Shown one piece after another: positions 57,219-64,000 of a DNA stretch of 64,000 nucleotides (within the stretch, counting starts at the first letter, position 1; every line of letters begins with the position of its first letter). The DNA is taken from positions 62,001 to 126,000 of the forward strand of contig NZ_JAEMUW010000015.1 in the NCBI RefSeq assembly GCF_016598485.1, written 5' to 3'. The notes under the pieces were generated by a model. That model saw nothing but the letters and a program-made list of their open reading frames with translations, ran no database searches and was not told the origin of the DNA. Position numbers and translations under genes: made by a program. This DNA comes from Micromonospora coerulea (GTDB lineage Bacteria; Actinomycetota; Actinomycetes; Mycobacteriales; Micromonosporaceae).

Positions 57219-57979
57219 CGCGACAGCCACGACAGCTCCTGACCCGTCGCGGTCCGCCCGCCGACCACCTCGACGAAGACGTCCTCCAGCGAGCGGTCGC
57301 CGCGTACCTGGTCGAGGGTGCCGACCCGCTTGATGGTCCCCTCGGCGAGGATCGCCACGTGCGAGCAGAGCCGCTCGACGACCTCCATCACGTGGCTGGA
57401 GAAGACGACGGTCCCACCGCCGCCGACGTACCGCTGGAGGATGTCCCGGATCAGCGCGGCCGAGACCGGGTCGACCGCCTCGAACGGCTCGTCCAGCACC
57501 AGCAGCCGGGGGCCGTGCAGCAGCGCGCAGGCCAGGCCGATCTTCTTCTTCATGCCGGCCGAGTAGTCCACCACCAGGGTCCGGCCGGCGTCGGTGAGCG
57601 CCAGCACGTCGAGTAACTCCGCCGCCCGCTGGTCCACCACCGCCGGGTCCATCCCGCGCAGCAGACCGTGGTACGCCAGCAGCTCCGCCCCGCTGAGCCG
57701 GTCGAAGAGCCGCACGCCGTCCGGCAGCACGCCGAGCAGACCCTTGGCGCGGACCGGGTCGGCCCACACGTCGTACCCGAGCACCCGGGCCTGGCCGGCG
57801 TCGGGCCGCAGCAGGCCGACGGCCATGGAGAGGGTGGTGGTCTTGCCGGCGCCGTTCGGACCGAGCAACCCGTAGAACGAGCCGGCCGGCACGTCCAGGT
57901 CCACCCCGGCCACGGCCACCTTGGTCCCGAACCGTTTGGCCAGGCCGCGCAACGCGAGCGCGGGGTGCTCTTCGGTCAT
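57215..57979 (-). CDS. ABC transporter ATP-binding protein
   Basis: 254 residues with all ATPase motifs: Walker A GPNGAGKT (40-47), Q loop GVLPDGVRLFDRL, signature DYSAGMKKKIGLACALL (an S-A-G-M-type C loop), Walker B LLVLDEPFEAVDP and switch His in FSSHVMEVV. It resembles the CcmA/NatA-type partners of ABC-2 exporters. The ATG at 57979 is 6 bases after TAACGT on the minus strand, so the operon should start leaderless here. The next gene, the permease, starts four bases into its stop. Confidence 0.92.
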   Translation of the reverse strand: MTEEHPALALRGLAKRFGTKVAVAGVDLDVPAGSFYGLLGPNGAGKTTTLSMAVGLLRPDAGQARVLGYDVWADPVRAKGLLGVLPDGVRLFDRLSGAELLAYHGLLRGMDPAVVDQRAAELLDVLALTDAGRTLVVDYSAGMKKKIGLACALLHGPRLLVLDEPFEAVDPVSAALIRDILQRYVGGGGTVVFSSHVMEVVERLCSHVAILAEGTIKRVGTLDQVRGDRSLEDVFVEVVGGRTATGQELSWLSR

Positions 57980-57985
57980 GTCCCG

Positions 57986-57991
57986 ACGTTA
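57986..57991 (-). promoter_or_regulatory. -10 element of the ABC exporter operon
   Basis: TAACGT on the minus strand ends 6 bases before the ATG at 57979. Confidence 0.55.
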
Positions 57992-58034
57992 GTCCGTGGG
58001 CGCCAGGGATCTCTCCCGCCACGGAACGCCCCGA

Positions 58035-59675
58035 TCACAGCCGCAACGTCTCCGGAGCGTGCAGCCGCAGCATGGTGGCGCCCACGTCGGCGGGCAGCCG
58101 GCGGCGGGTCGCCATCGACACCGCCACCATCACGGTGAACGCCAGCGGCACCGTCCACGCCGCCGGCTGGGTGGTCAGCGTGGCCGGCCAGCCGCTCAGC
58201 GGCGGACCGAGCACAGTCAGCAGCACCGCGGCGATCGCCGCGCCGCCGCCCACCAGCACCCCGGCCGCGGCGCCCAGGTCGGTCAGCCCGCGCCACCAGA
58301 TGCCCAGCACCAGCAGCGGGCAGAAGCTCGACGCGGCCACCGCGAAGGCCAGCCCGACCACCTGCGAGACGTCCAGCCCGGAGACGTTCAGCGCGAGCAC
58401 CGCCGGCACCCCGCCGGCGAGCACCGTGGCCAGGCGGAAGCCGCGTACCGAGCCGCGCCCGAGCACATCGGTGGAGATCACCCCGGCCACGCTGGTGAGC
58501 AGTCCGGACGAGGTGGAGAGGAAGGCCGCGAACGCCCCGGCCGCGACCAGCGCGGCGAGCAGCCGCCCGGTCAGCCCGTCGCCGAGCGCCGCCCCGGGCA
58601 GCAGCACCACCACCGCGTCGGTCTGGCCGGTGACCAGGAGCTGCGGCGTGTAGATCCGGCCCAGCACCCCGTAGATCGTGGGCAGCAGGTAGAAGGCGCC
58701 GACCAGGGCGAGCACCACCAGCGTGGTGCGCCGGGCCGCCGCGCCGTCCGGGTTGGTGTAGAAGCGCACCAGCACGTGCGGCAACCCCATGGTGCCGAGG
58801 AAGGTGGCCAGGATCAGCGAGTAGGTGGCGAACAGCCCCCGGTCGTCGTTGCCGGCGGTGTCCGGCAGCAGCCAGTCGGTCGCCCGGGTGGCGGTGCCGG
58901 AGACCTCCGGCACCGGGTCGCCGGCCGCGAAGTCGAGGCGGTCGCCGGGGCGTACCTCCCGGATGTCGCCGTCGGGCAGGGTGAGGGTCGCGCGGTGCTC
59001 GACCACGACGGTGGTCGCGGTCCGGAACGCCGGCCCGTCGGGCGGCGCGACCGCCGGGCGGGCGTCGGCCTGCCACTGCAAGGCCAGGAAGATCGCCGGT
59101 ACGGCCAGCGCGGTCAGCTTCAGCCAGTACTGGAAGGCCTGGACGAAGGTGATCGCCCGCATTCCGCCCAGCGCCACGTTCGCCGTCACCACCACGGCGA
59201 CCAGCAGCGCCCCCACCGGGTAGGGCGAGCCGGCCACCGTGGCCAGCGTCAGCCCGGCGCCCTGCAACTGCGGCACCAGGTAGAGCCAGCCGATGAAGAT
59301 CACGAAGACGGTGGCGAGCTTGCGCAGCCGCCGTGACCCGAGCCGTACCTCGCAGAAGTCGGGCAGGGTGAACGCGCCCGAGCGGCGCAGCGGCGCGGCC
59401 ACGAAGAGCAGCAGCGCCAGGTAGCCGGCGGCGAAGCCGACCGGGTACCAGAGCACGTCCACGCCGTACTTGAGGATCAGCCCGGCCACGCCGAGGAAGC
59501 TCGCCGCGGACAGGTACTCCCCGCCGATCGCGGCGGCGTTCCAGGTCGGGCTGATCGCCCGGGAGGCGACCAGGAAGTCGGAGGTGGTGCGGGCCAGCCG
59601 CAGCCCGTAGAAGCCGATCCCGACGGTGACCAGGGTGACCGCCACGATCGCCGGGACGACGAAGCCGTTGCCCAC
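58035..59675 (-). CDS. Sodium:solute symporter (monocarboxylate/acetate type)
   Basis: 546 residues, 13 helices, of the same SSS family as actP: TTSDFLVASRAISPTWNAAAIGGEYLSAASFLG, TFLGTMGLPHVLVRFYTNPDGAAARRTTLV, FLSTSSGLLTSVAGVISTDVLG. Unlike actP it has a hydrophilic insert of ~60 residues after the fifth or sixth helix (from about AFRTATTVVVEHRATLTLPDG to TRATDWLLPDTAGN), probably a small beta domain on one membrane face. MctC of Corynebacterium is a comparable symporter for acetate, propionate and pyruvate. The GTG at 59675 follows the stop of the small upstream membrane gene by one base. Confidence 0.85.
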   Translation of the reverse strand: MGNGFVVPAIVAVTLVTVGIGFYGLRLARTTSDFLVASRAISPTWNAAAIGGEYLSAASFLGVAGLILKYGVDVLWYPVGFAAGYLALLLFVAAPLRRSGAFTLPDFCEVRLGSRRLRKLATVFVIFIGWLYLVPQLQGAGLTLATVAGSPYPVGALLVAVVVTANVALGGMRAITFVQAFQYWLKLTALAVPAIFLALQWQADARPAVAPPDGPAFRTATTVVVEHRATLTLPDGDIREVRPGDRLDFAAGDPVPEVSGTATRATDWLLPDTAGNDDRGLFATYSLILATFLGTMGLPHVLVRFYTNPDGAAARRTTLVVLALVGAFYLLPTIYGVLGRIYTPQLLVTGQTDAVVVLLPGAALGDGLTGRLLAALVAAGAFAAFLSTSSGLLTSVAGVISTDVLGRGSVRGFRLATVLAGGVPAVLALNVSGLDVSQVVGLAFAVAASSFCPLLVLGIWWRGLTDLGAAAGVLVGGGAAIAAVLLTVLGPPLSGWPATLTTQPAAWTVPLAFTVMVAVSMATRRRLPADVGATMLRLHAPETLRL

Positions 59676-59676
59676 C

Positions 59677-60123
59677 TCACCGCTCCGGCCGCTGGACCAG
59701 GTCGGTGAAGTCCTGCTCGTTGCGCTCCGCCAGCCGCACGTACGCCCAGCCCACCGTGATCAGGAACGGGAAGGAGGCCACCCCGAGCAGCAGCCACGGC
59801 AGGTTGACCCCGAGCACGGTGACCCGCCCGACCGCGGGCGCGATGGCGAAGAGCCAGGGGAGTCCGCCCAGCCCGATCAGCACCACCAGGCTCAACCGGA
59901 GCGCCAGCGCGAGCTGAGCCCGGACCAGGCCCCGGACCAGCGCCTCACCCACCCGGGTCTGCTCCGCCAGCTCGGCCCGGGTCCGTGCCGACCGGTCGTC
60001 CCGGCGGGACACCTCGGCCAGCACGATCCGGGTGCGCCGGATCGGCTCGGCGGCGCGCGGGGCCGGCACCGGGACGGCCGCGGCGGGCCGCCCCGGGCCG
60101 TCGCGCTTCGCCGGGCCGGTCAT
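59677..60123 (-). CDS. Small membrane partner of the second symporter
   Basis: 148 residues. The N-terminal half is hydrophilic (an Arg-rich TRIVLAEVSRRDDRSARTRAELAEQTRVGEALV), followed by two helices (LALALRLSLVVLIGLGGLPWLFAI and VNLPWLLLGVASFPFLITVGWAYVRLA) and an end RNEQDFTDLVQRPER. It is not clearly DUF485 but sits in the same place relative to its symporter as YjcH does to ActP, and as MctB does to MctC. The ATG at 60123 is used; a frame to 60327 lacks support. A helper role for the symporter is inferred from context. Confidence 0.78.
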   Translation of the reverse strand: MTGPAKRDGPGRPAAAVPVPAPRAAEPIRRTRIVLAEVSRRDDRSARTRAELAEQTRVGEALVRGLVRAQLALALRLSLVVLIGLGGLPWLFAIAPAVGRVTVLGVNLPWLLLGVASFPFLITVGWAYVRLAERNEQDFTDLVQRPER

Positions 60124-60154
60124 CCCCGGCAGTCTTGCCTGCTCAGCGGGAATG

Positions 60155-61810
60155 TCAAGGGCACTCCGTCGCGCCGACCTCGGCCGGATCCGGGCCGAGC
60201 ATCGCGCGGGCCTGGGTTCGGCCGACGTTCGCGGCCCGCCATCCGTCCTCGGAGAGCTGCGCGGCGATCTCCCGCAGCGCGCAGGAGCGCAGCGGCTCGG
60301 GCAGCCGGTCCAGCGCCGGTACGGCATCCGCCGAGAGCCCGGACAGGTAGTCCACGTCCAGCCGGTCGATGCGCTGCCACCGGTCGACGTTCCAGTCCGC
60401 GATCAGCCGGTCCGGGTTGACCACCGCGAGCCCGAGCAGGGCGACCACGACCGCGCCCAGCGCCAGCCGGGGCAGCCATCCGCTCCGGAGCCGGACCGTG
60501 GCCACCCCGACCAGCACGAAGAGCAGCCCGAGGCAGAGCTCCGCGGTCGCCACCACCAGGCGCAGCCGGGTCGCCCCGTACGCGTCGGTGTAGACCCGCA
60601 TCCGGTACAGCGCCGACGCCACGACCACCAGGCTCAGCGCGGTCAGCCCGCCGACCAGCAGCCGGATCAGCAACCGGTCCGCCCGGGTACGCCGGGGCGC
60701 CCAGCGCATCGCGCCGGCGATCACCAGGAGGGTCAGCGCGGAGACCGCGAGCAGTTGCCAGAAGCCGCCCCGGGCGTACTCGGCGTAGGTCAGCCCGGCC
60801 GTACGCAGCACGTGGGCGGAGCCGCCGAACAGCACGGCGAGCTGCACCAGGACGAACACGGCGAAGAGCGCGTCGAGCAGGGCCAGCGGCAACACCCACT
60901 CCAGCGGGCGGACCGCCCGGGCCGGCCCGACCCGCAGCTCCAGGTCGGGCGGTGCGGCCAGCAGGTACGCCCCACCGAGCAGCACCGCGCCCACCAGCAG
61001 CACGCGGAACACCCAGCCGAACACCCCCGGGGTCGAGACCTCCGGCAGCGCCTCGGCCACCAGGTCGGCGAAGACCGCGTCGGCCGAGGAGAAGAGCAGC
61101 CCGAACAGCAGGAGCAGCGCGATGGTGATCCCGATGCTGGCCAGGCTCCGTCCGACGCCCGGGCCGCCCGTCCGGGCTCGGGGCAGCCCCCGGGCCGCCC
61201 AGGGCAATGCCCGCAGGGTGGCGATCGGCGGCAGTACCCCGGCGGTCAGCAGGCCCAGCGGCGTACGCCCGCCCGCCACGGCGAGCGAGGCGGTGCCGAG
61301 CGCGGCCAGCAGGCAGAGCGCGAAGAGCCAGCCGGCGGCGCGTACCGTGCCGACCCCGACCAGGGCGACGGTGGCGACCGCCCAGACCAGCCGGACCGCC
61401 CGGCCCGGCGCCCCCGTGGCGTCGGGACGGGCGGCCGCGCCGGCCACCGCGGCGGTGCTGCTCTCCTCGGCCTCGCGGACCCCCGGCGATCCGGCCGCGG
61501 GTGCCCGCCGGGGCCGGCTCACGGCGGCCGTGCCGAGGGCGGCGGCTCCGGCGACGGTGGCCACCAGCCAACCCAGGCCGGGCCGGTCCAGCGGTACCAC
61601 GGATGCGCTCACCCCGGCGGCCACCGCCACCGCCCCGAGCACCACCGGCCGGGCCGCTCCGGTGGCTCCCGGCCAGCGCCGCTCCCACGCGGACGGCTGT
61701 GGCGGGCCGGGCGTCGCGGGCGGCGGGGCGAGCTGCGAGCGCGCGTCCGCCGGGCGGGGCAGCACCAGTCGGGGGTCCACGGGCGGTCGCGGCGGGGGTG
61801 CGGTGGTCAT
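60155..61810 (-). CDS. DUF4153/DUF4173 polytopic membrane protein
   Basis: 551 residues with about 13 helices after a Pro-rich cytosolic N terminus (~40 residues). Typical segments are GRSLASIGITIALLLLFGLLFSSADAVFADL and GFWQLLAVSALTLLVIAGAMRWAPRR, and the outside-facing end NPDRLIADWNVDRWQRIDRLDVDYLSGLSADAVPAL, which is characteristic of DUF4153/DUF4173 proteins. Its ATG overlaps the stop of the kinase gene (ATGA), so it belongs to the two-component operon and may be the kinase's transmembrane sensor or its main target. The family function is unknown. Confidence 0.85.
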   Translation of the reverse strand: MTTAPPPRPPVDPRLVLPRPADARSQLAPPPATPGPPQPSAWERRWPGATGAARPVVLGAVAVAAGVSASVVPLDRPGLGWLVATVAGAAALGTAAVSRPRRAPAAGSPGVREAEESSTAAVAGAAARPDATGAPGRAVRLVWAVATVALVGVGTVRAAGWLFALCLLAALGTASLAVAGGRTPLGLLTAGVLPPIATLRALPWAARGLPRARTGGPGVGRSLASIGITIALLLLFGLLFSSADAVFADLVAEALPEVSTPGVFGWVFRVLLVGAVLLGGAYLLAAPPDLELRVGPARAVRPLEWVLPLALLDALFAVFVLVQLAVLFGGSAHVLRTAGLTYAEYARGGFWQLLAVSALTLLVIAGAMRWAPRRTRADRLLIRLLVGGLTALSLVVVASALYRMRVYTDAYGATRLRLVVATAELCLGLLFVLVGVATVRLRSGWLPRLALGAVVVALLGLAVVNPDRLIADWNVDRWQRIDRLDVDYLSGLSADAVPALDRLPEPLRSCALREIAAQLSEDGWRAANVGRTQARAMLGPDPAEVGATECP

Positions 61811-62880
61811 GCGGCCTCTTCTCGGACGGGCTCGGTACGTGGCAGGGTGACCTCGATCCGGCAGCCGGGGCGAGTGTCGGGCGCGGCGGTGGGCGGATCG
61901 GCCACCCGGATGGAGCCGCCGTGCAGTTCGACCACCCAGCGGGCGATGGCCAGGCCCAGCCCGGTGCCGCCGCCGGCGGCCCGCTCGCCCCGGGTGAACC
62001 GTTCGAACACCCGGGAGCGTTCCCCCGCCGGGATACCCTCGCCCTCGTCGCTGACCTCGACGTGCAGCTGCCCGGACCGCTCCTCGGCGGCGACGAGCAC
62101 GGTCCCGCCGGGCGGGCTGTGCCGGGCGGCGTTGTCGAGCAGATTGGCGAAGACCTGGTGCAGCCGCCACGGGTCGGCGTGCACGGTCAGCGGGGCGGCC
62201 GGCGGCCGGAGTCGGAACTGGACGTCCTGCCCGGTGCCGGCGGCCGTCGCGGCGGCGTGCTCCACCGCCTCGTCGAGGAAGTCGGCGACATCCATCCGGA
62301 CCCGGCGCAGTGGCACCACGCCGGCGTCGAGCCGGGACAGGTCGAGCAGGTCGGCGACGAGGTGCCCGAGCCGTTCGGTCTGGGTGAGCGCGGCGCGCAG
62401 CGCCGCCGGCTCCGGGGTGGCGACCCCGTCGACCAGGTTCTCCAACACGCCCTGCAGGGCGCTGATCGGCGTACGCAACTCGTGCGAGACGTTCGCGATC
62501 AGCTCGCGCCGGCGCTGGTCGGCGGCGGCCAGGTCGGCGGCCATCTTGTTGAACGCCTGGGCCAGCTCGCCCACCTCGTCGCGGGAGGTGGCCCGCACCC
62601 GGCGGGTGTAGTCGCCCCGGGCCATCGCCCCGGCGGCGGCGGTCATCTCGCGCAGCGGGGAGGTCATGCCGTGGGCGAGCACCTGGGCGGTCAGCAGGGC
62701 GATGCCGATGGCGGTCAGCGCCGTGCCCGGCGGGAGCCAGCCGACGCCGTACCAGAAGTAGCCGACGGCGACCGCCCAGGAGGCGACCAGCAGGACGCCG
62801 AGCTTCATCTTGATCGAGCGGACCGGATCGAGCGGTCGGGGCAGCACGCGGTTCAACCAGTCCACCAGGCGGCTGGTCAC
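61807..62880 (-). CDS. Sensor histidine kinase with HAMP domain
   Basis: 357 residues. Two helices near residues 25-70 (LGVLLVASWAVAVGYFWYG and LTAIGIALLTAQVLAHGM) are joined by a very short outer loop, so there is no real extracellular sensor. HAMP ~70-125, HisKA with NVSHELRTPISALQGVLENL (His ~130), then N box NLLDNAARHSPPG, G1 DEGEGIP, F box FERFTRGE and G2 GTGLGLAIARWV. The GTG at 62880 overlaps the response regulator stop (GTGA). The next gene downstream, a DUF4153/4173 membrane protein, may supply the sensing. Confidence 0.92.
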   Translation of the reverse strand: MTSRLVDWLNRVLPRPLDPVRSIKMKLGVLLVASWAVAVGYFWYGVGWLPPGTALTAIGIALLTAQVLAHGMTSPLREMTAAAGAMARGDYTRRVRATSRDEVGELAQAFNKMAADLAAADQRRRELIANVSHELRTPISALQGVLENLVDGVATPEPAALRAALTQTERLGHLVADLLDLSRLDAGVVPLRRVRMDVADFLDEAVEHAAATAAGTGQDVQFRLRPPAAPLTVHADPWRLHQVFANLLDNAARHSPPGGTVLVAAEERSGQLHVEVSDEGEGIPAGERSRVFERFTRGERAAGGGTGLGLAIARWVVELHGGSIRVADPPTAAPDTRPGCRIEVTLPRTEPVREEAA

Positions 62881-63554
62881 GCCGGCACCTCCAGCGCGTA
62901 TCCGACGCCGTGCACCGTCCGGATGAGGTCCGCGCCGAGCTTGCGGCGCAGCGCCTTGACGTGGCTGTCGACCGTACGGGTGCCCGCACCGTCGGCCCAG
63001 CCCCACACGTCGGCGAGCAGCCGCTCCCGGGGCAGCACCGTGCGCGGCCGGCCGGCCAGGTGCACCAGCAGGTCGAACTCAGTGGGGGTCAGGTGCACCT
63101 CGGCGCCGTCCTTGACCACCCGCCGCTCCGCCGGGCTGATCTCGATGTCGCCTAGTCGCAAGGTGGTCGGCGGGGCGGTCGTCGCCCGCTCCACCCGGCG
63201 CAGCAGCACGTGCACCCGGGCCGCCAGCTCGCGCATGGAGAACGGCTTGGTCAGGTAGTCGTCCGCACCGACCGCCAACCCGACCAGCAGGTCGGTCTCG
63301 TCGTCCCGGGCGGTGAGCATCAGCACCGGCACCGGGCGGTCGGCCTGGATCCGCCGGCACACCTCCAGCCCGTCGAAGCCGGGCAGCATCACGTCGAGGA
63401 CGACGAGATCGTGCTGCCCGGCCCGGAACCGGTCGACGGCGCTCGGGCCGTCCCCGGCGATGTCCACCGTGAAGCCCTCGGCATGCAGGCGGGCGGCGAC
63501 CGACTCGGCGATGGTTCGTTCGTCCTCGACCACCAGTACCCGGCGTTCCTTCAT
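62877..63554 (-). CDS. OmpR/PhoB family response regulator
   Basis: 225 residues. The receiver has VLVVEDERTIAES (acidic pocket), VLDVMLPGFDGLE with the phospho-Asp at ~51, and LTARDDETDLLVGLAVGADDYLTKPFSMREL. The winged-helix output domain is typical: LRLGDIEISPAERRVVKDG, LTPTEFDLLVHLAGRPRTVLPRERLLADVWGW, RTVDSHVKALRRKLG. The ATG at 63554 lies 8 bases after TACAGT on the minus strand. It leads a three-gene operon with the kinase and the DUF4153/4173 protein, joined by 4-base overlaps. Confidence 0.95.
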   Translation of the reverse strand: MKERRVLVVEDERTIAESVAARLHAEGFTVDIAGDGPSAVDRFRAGQHDLVVLDVMLPGFDGLEVCRRIQADRPVPVLMLTARDDETDLLVGLAVGADDYLTKPFSMRELAARVHVLLRRVERATTAPPTTLRLGDIEISPAERRVVKDGAEVHLTPTEFDLLVHLAGRPRTVLPRERLLADVWGWADGAGTRTVDSHVKALRRKLGADLIRTVHGVGYALEVPA

Positions 63555-63562
63555 GGCGTCCG

Positions 63563-63568
63563 ACTGTA
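63563..63568 (-). promoter_or_regulatory. -10 element of the two-component operon
   Basis: TACAGT on the minus strand, 8 bases before the ATG at 63554. The transcript is leaderless or nearly so. Confidence 0.45.
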
Positions 63569-63686
63569 GGGACCCGCCGTGGAGATCGGTGGCTCGCCTT
63601 GTGAACAACCTGTGGAGAACGCCTCACGCCTGTGGATAACCCGGTGGATGAGCGGGAGCTAGTTGTGGACGACTACCAGGACGCGC

Positions 63687-64000
63687 TCAATCCAGGCCGA
63701 GCCGGACCGGGTGGGCCGTCGCGGAGCCGAGCCAGGTGTGCGGGTTGCCGTACCAGCACCAGCCGAGCTTCGGCGCGCCCTGGCTGATCCAGAGCGCCGG
63801 CACCCGCTTGTCGCCGCACCGGGACCCGACCAGCGAGAAGCACCGGTTCGACGCGAGCGCGGCCGGGTGCTGGGTGACGAAAGCGATCCCCTCGTCGATG
63901 GTGAGCGGCAGCCGGCCCTGGGCGCTCATTCCCTCCATCGCGGCGGCGGGCGCCAGGTTGCGGAACTCCTCGCCCCGTTCCACGTCGAAGACCAGGTACG
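63687..64000 (-). CDS. DUF5701 family protein (partial)
   Basis: Only the C-terminal ~104 residues are in the window; the gene continues past 64000. The segment YLVFDVERGEEFRNLAPAAA, then LTIDEGIAFVTQHP, RCFSLVGSRCGDKRVPALWIS and the W-rich end KLGWCWYGNPHTWLGSA, match the actinobacterial DUF5701 family. The function is unknown. A GTG at 63983 opens a shorter frame, but the conserved sequence runs through it to the window edge, so it is not the real start. Confidence 0.85.
   Translation of the reverse strand, partial: YLVFDVERGEEFRNLAPAAAMEGMSAQGRLPLTIDEGIAFVTQHPAALASNRCFSLVGSRCGDKRVPALWISQGAPKLGWCWYGNPHTWLGSATAHPVRLGLD

Noticed and set aside
55905..57242. Open + strand frame across the ABC permease gene
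   Set aside because: Extreme Gln/His/Arg content and no start signals. It mirrors the helices of the real gene.
1..64000. tRNA, rRNA, insertion sequence or prophage
   Set aside because: No T-loop-like or anticodon structure, transposase motif, integrase or terminal inverted repeats were recognised in reading both strands.

Overview
The window is about 64 kb of high-GC actinobacterial chromosome. Gene content and style point to Micromonosporaceae (Micromonospora or a close relative). The evidence is GTG starts and 4-base GTGA overlaps, actinobacteria-restricted families (DUF4192, DUF5926, DUF5701, LppU/SCO3897, the proteasome activator Bpa with a C-terminal GQYL), three LytR-CpsA-Psr genes in a row, and many leaderless TANNNT-type promoters. 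I see no rRNA, tRNA, CRISPR array, prophage or insertion sequence. The genes read as core or conserved accessory chromosome rather than a recent island.

Layout. 0-5.4 kb: a mycothiol-type DinB/maleylpyruvate isomerase protein (cut by the window edge), a zinc-ribbon protein coupled to a phosphoribosyltransferase, a GT87-like membrane glycosyltransferase and a membrane GAF-GGDEF-EAL protein. 6-8.7 kb: molybdenum cofactor genes moaC-mog-moeA-moaE. 8.7-16 kb: a second GT87-like enzyme, DoxX, a GNAT acetyltransferase, an AAA ATPase with winged helix, an LppU-type membrane protein, an EamA exporter and an A24 prepilin peptidase. 15.6-20 kb: a PHP-UvrD fusion helicase and a membrane metallophosphoesterase. 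20-25.5 kb: moaD-moaA, a fructosamine-kinase-like gene, DUF4192, fdhD and mobA-DUF6457. Together with the first cluster this gives almost the whole molybdopterin pathway within 20 kb, in three separate transcription units.

25.7-31 kb: a YbjN/CesT-like protein, a quinone-oxidoreductase-like gene behind a SoxR-type operator, a secreted beta-propeller protein, and a divergent Lrp regulator / dimethylargininase pair. 31-40 kb: a Tat/lipoprotein solute-binding protein, an alpha/beta hydrolase, bpa, two tandem Cof-type phosphatases, OsmC, a zincin, AIM24 and pheA. 40-47.7 kb: ACT, PAS and NERD-like proteins, arginine deiminase arcA, DUF5926, an anti-sigma-type ATPase, a soluble sensor kinase, a glycerophosphodiesterase and a rhodanese. 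47.7-52.5 kb: three LCP cell-wall ligase genes and a UDP-glucuronate decarboxylase-like SDR. 52.6-60 kb: two sodium/acetate-type symporters, each preceded by a small membrane protein, flanking a flavin reductase and an ABC exporter. 60-63.6 kb: a response regulator-kinase-DUF4153/4173 operon. The end holds part of a DUF5701 gene.

The most notable non-coding signals are a duplicated interrupted palindrome (TCTAGC-N6-GCTAGA, 73 bp apart) in front of the AAA ATPase, with one copy nested in a 42-bp hairpin; a CCTCAA-N6-TTGAGG operator in exact SoxR/MerR geometry; a 15/16 match to the ParB site parS at the start of the flavin reductase gene; and an LCP gene whose membrane anchor is in frame but lacks a canonical start codon. 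All positions come from reading the sequence by eye. No database search was run.
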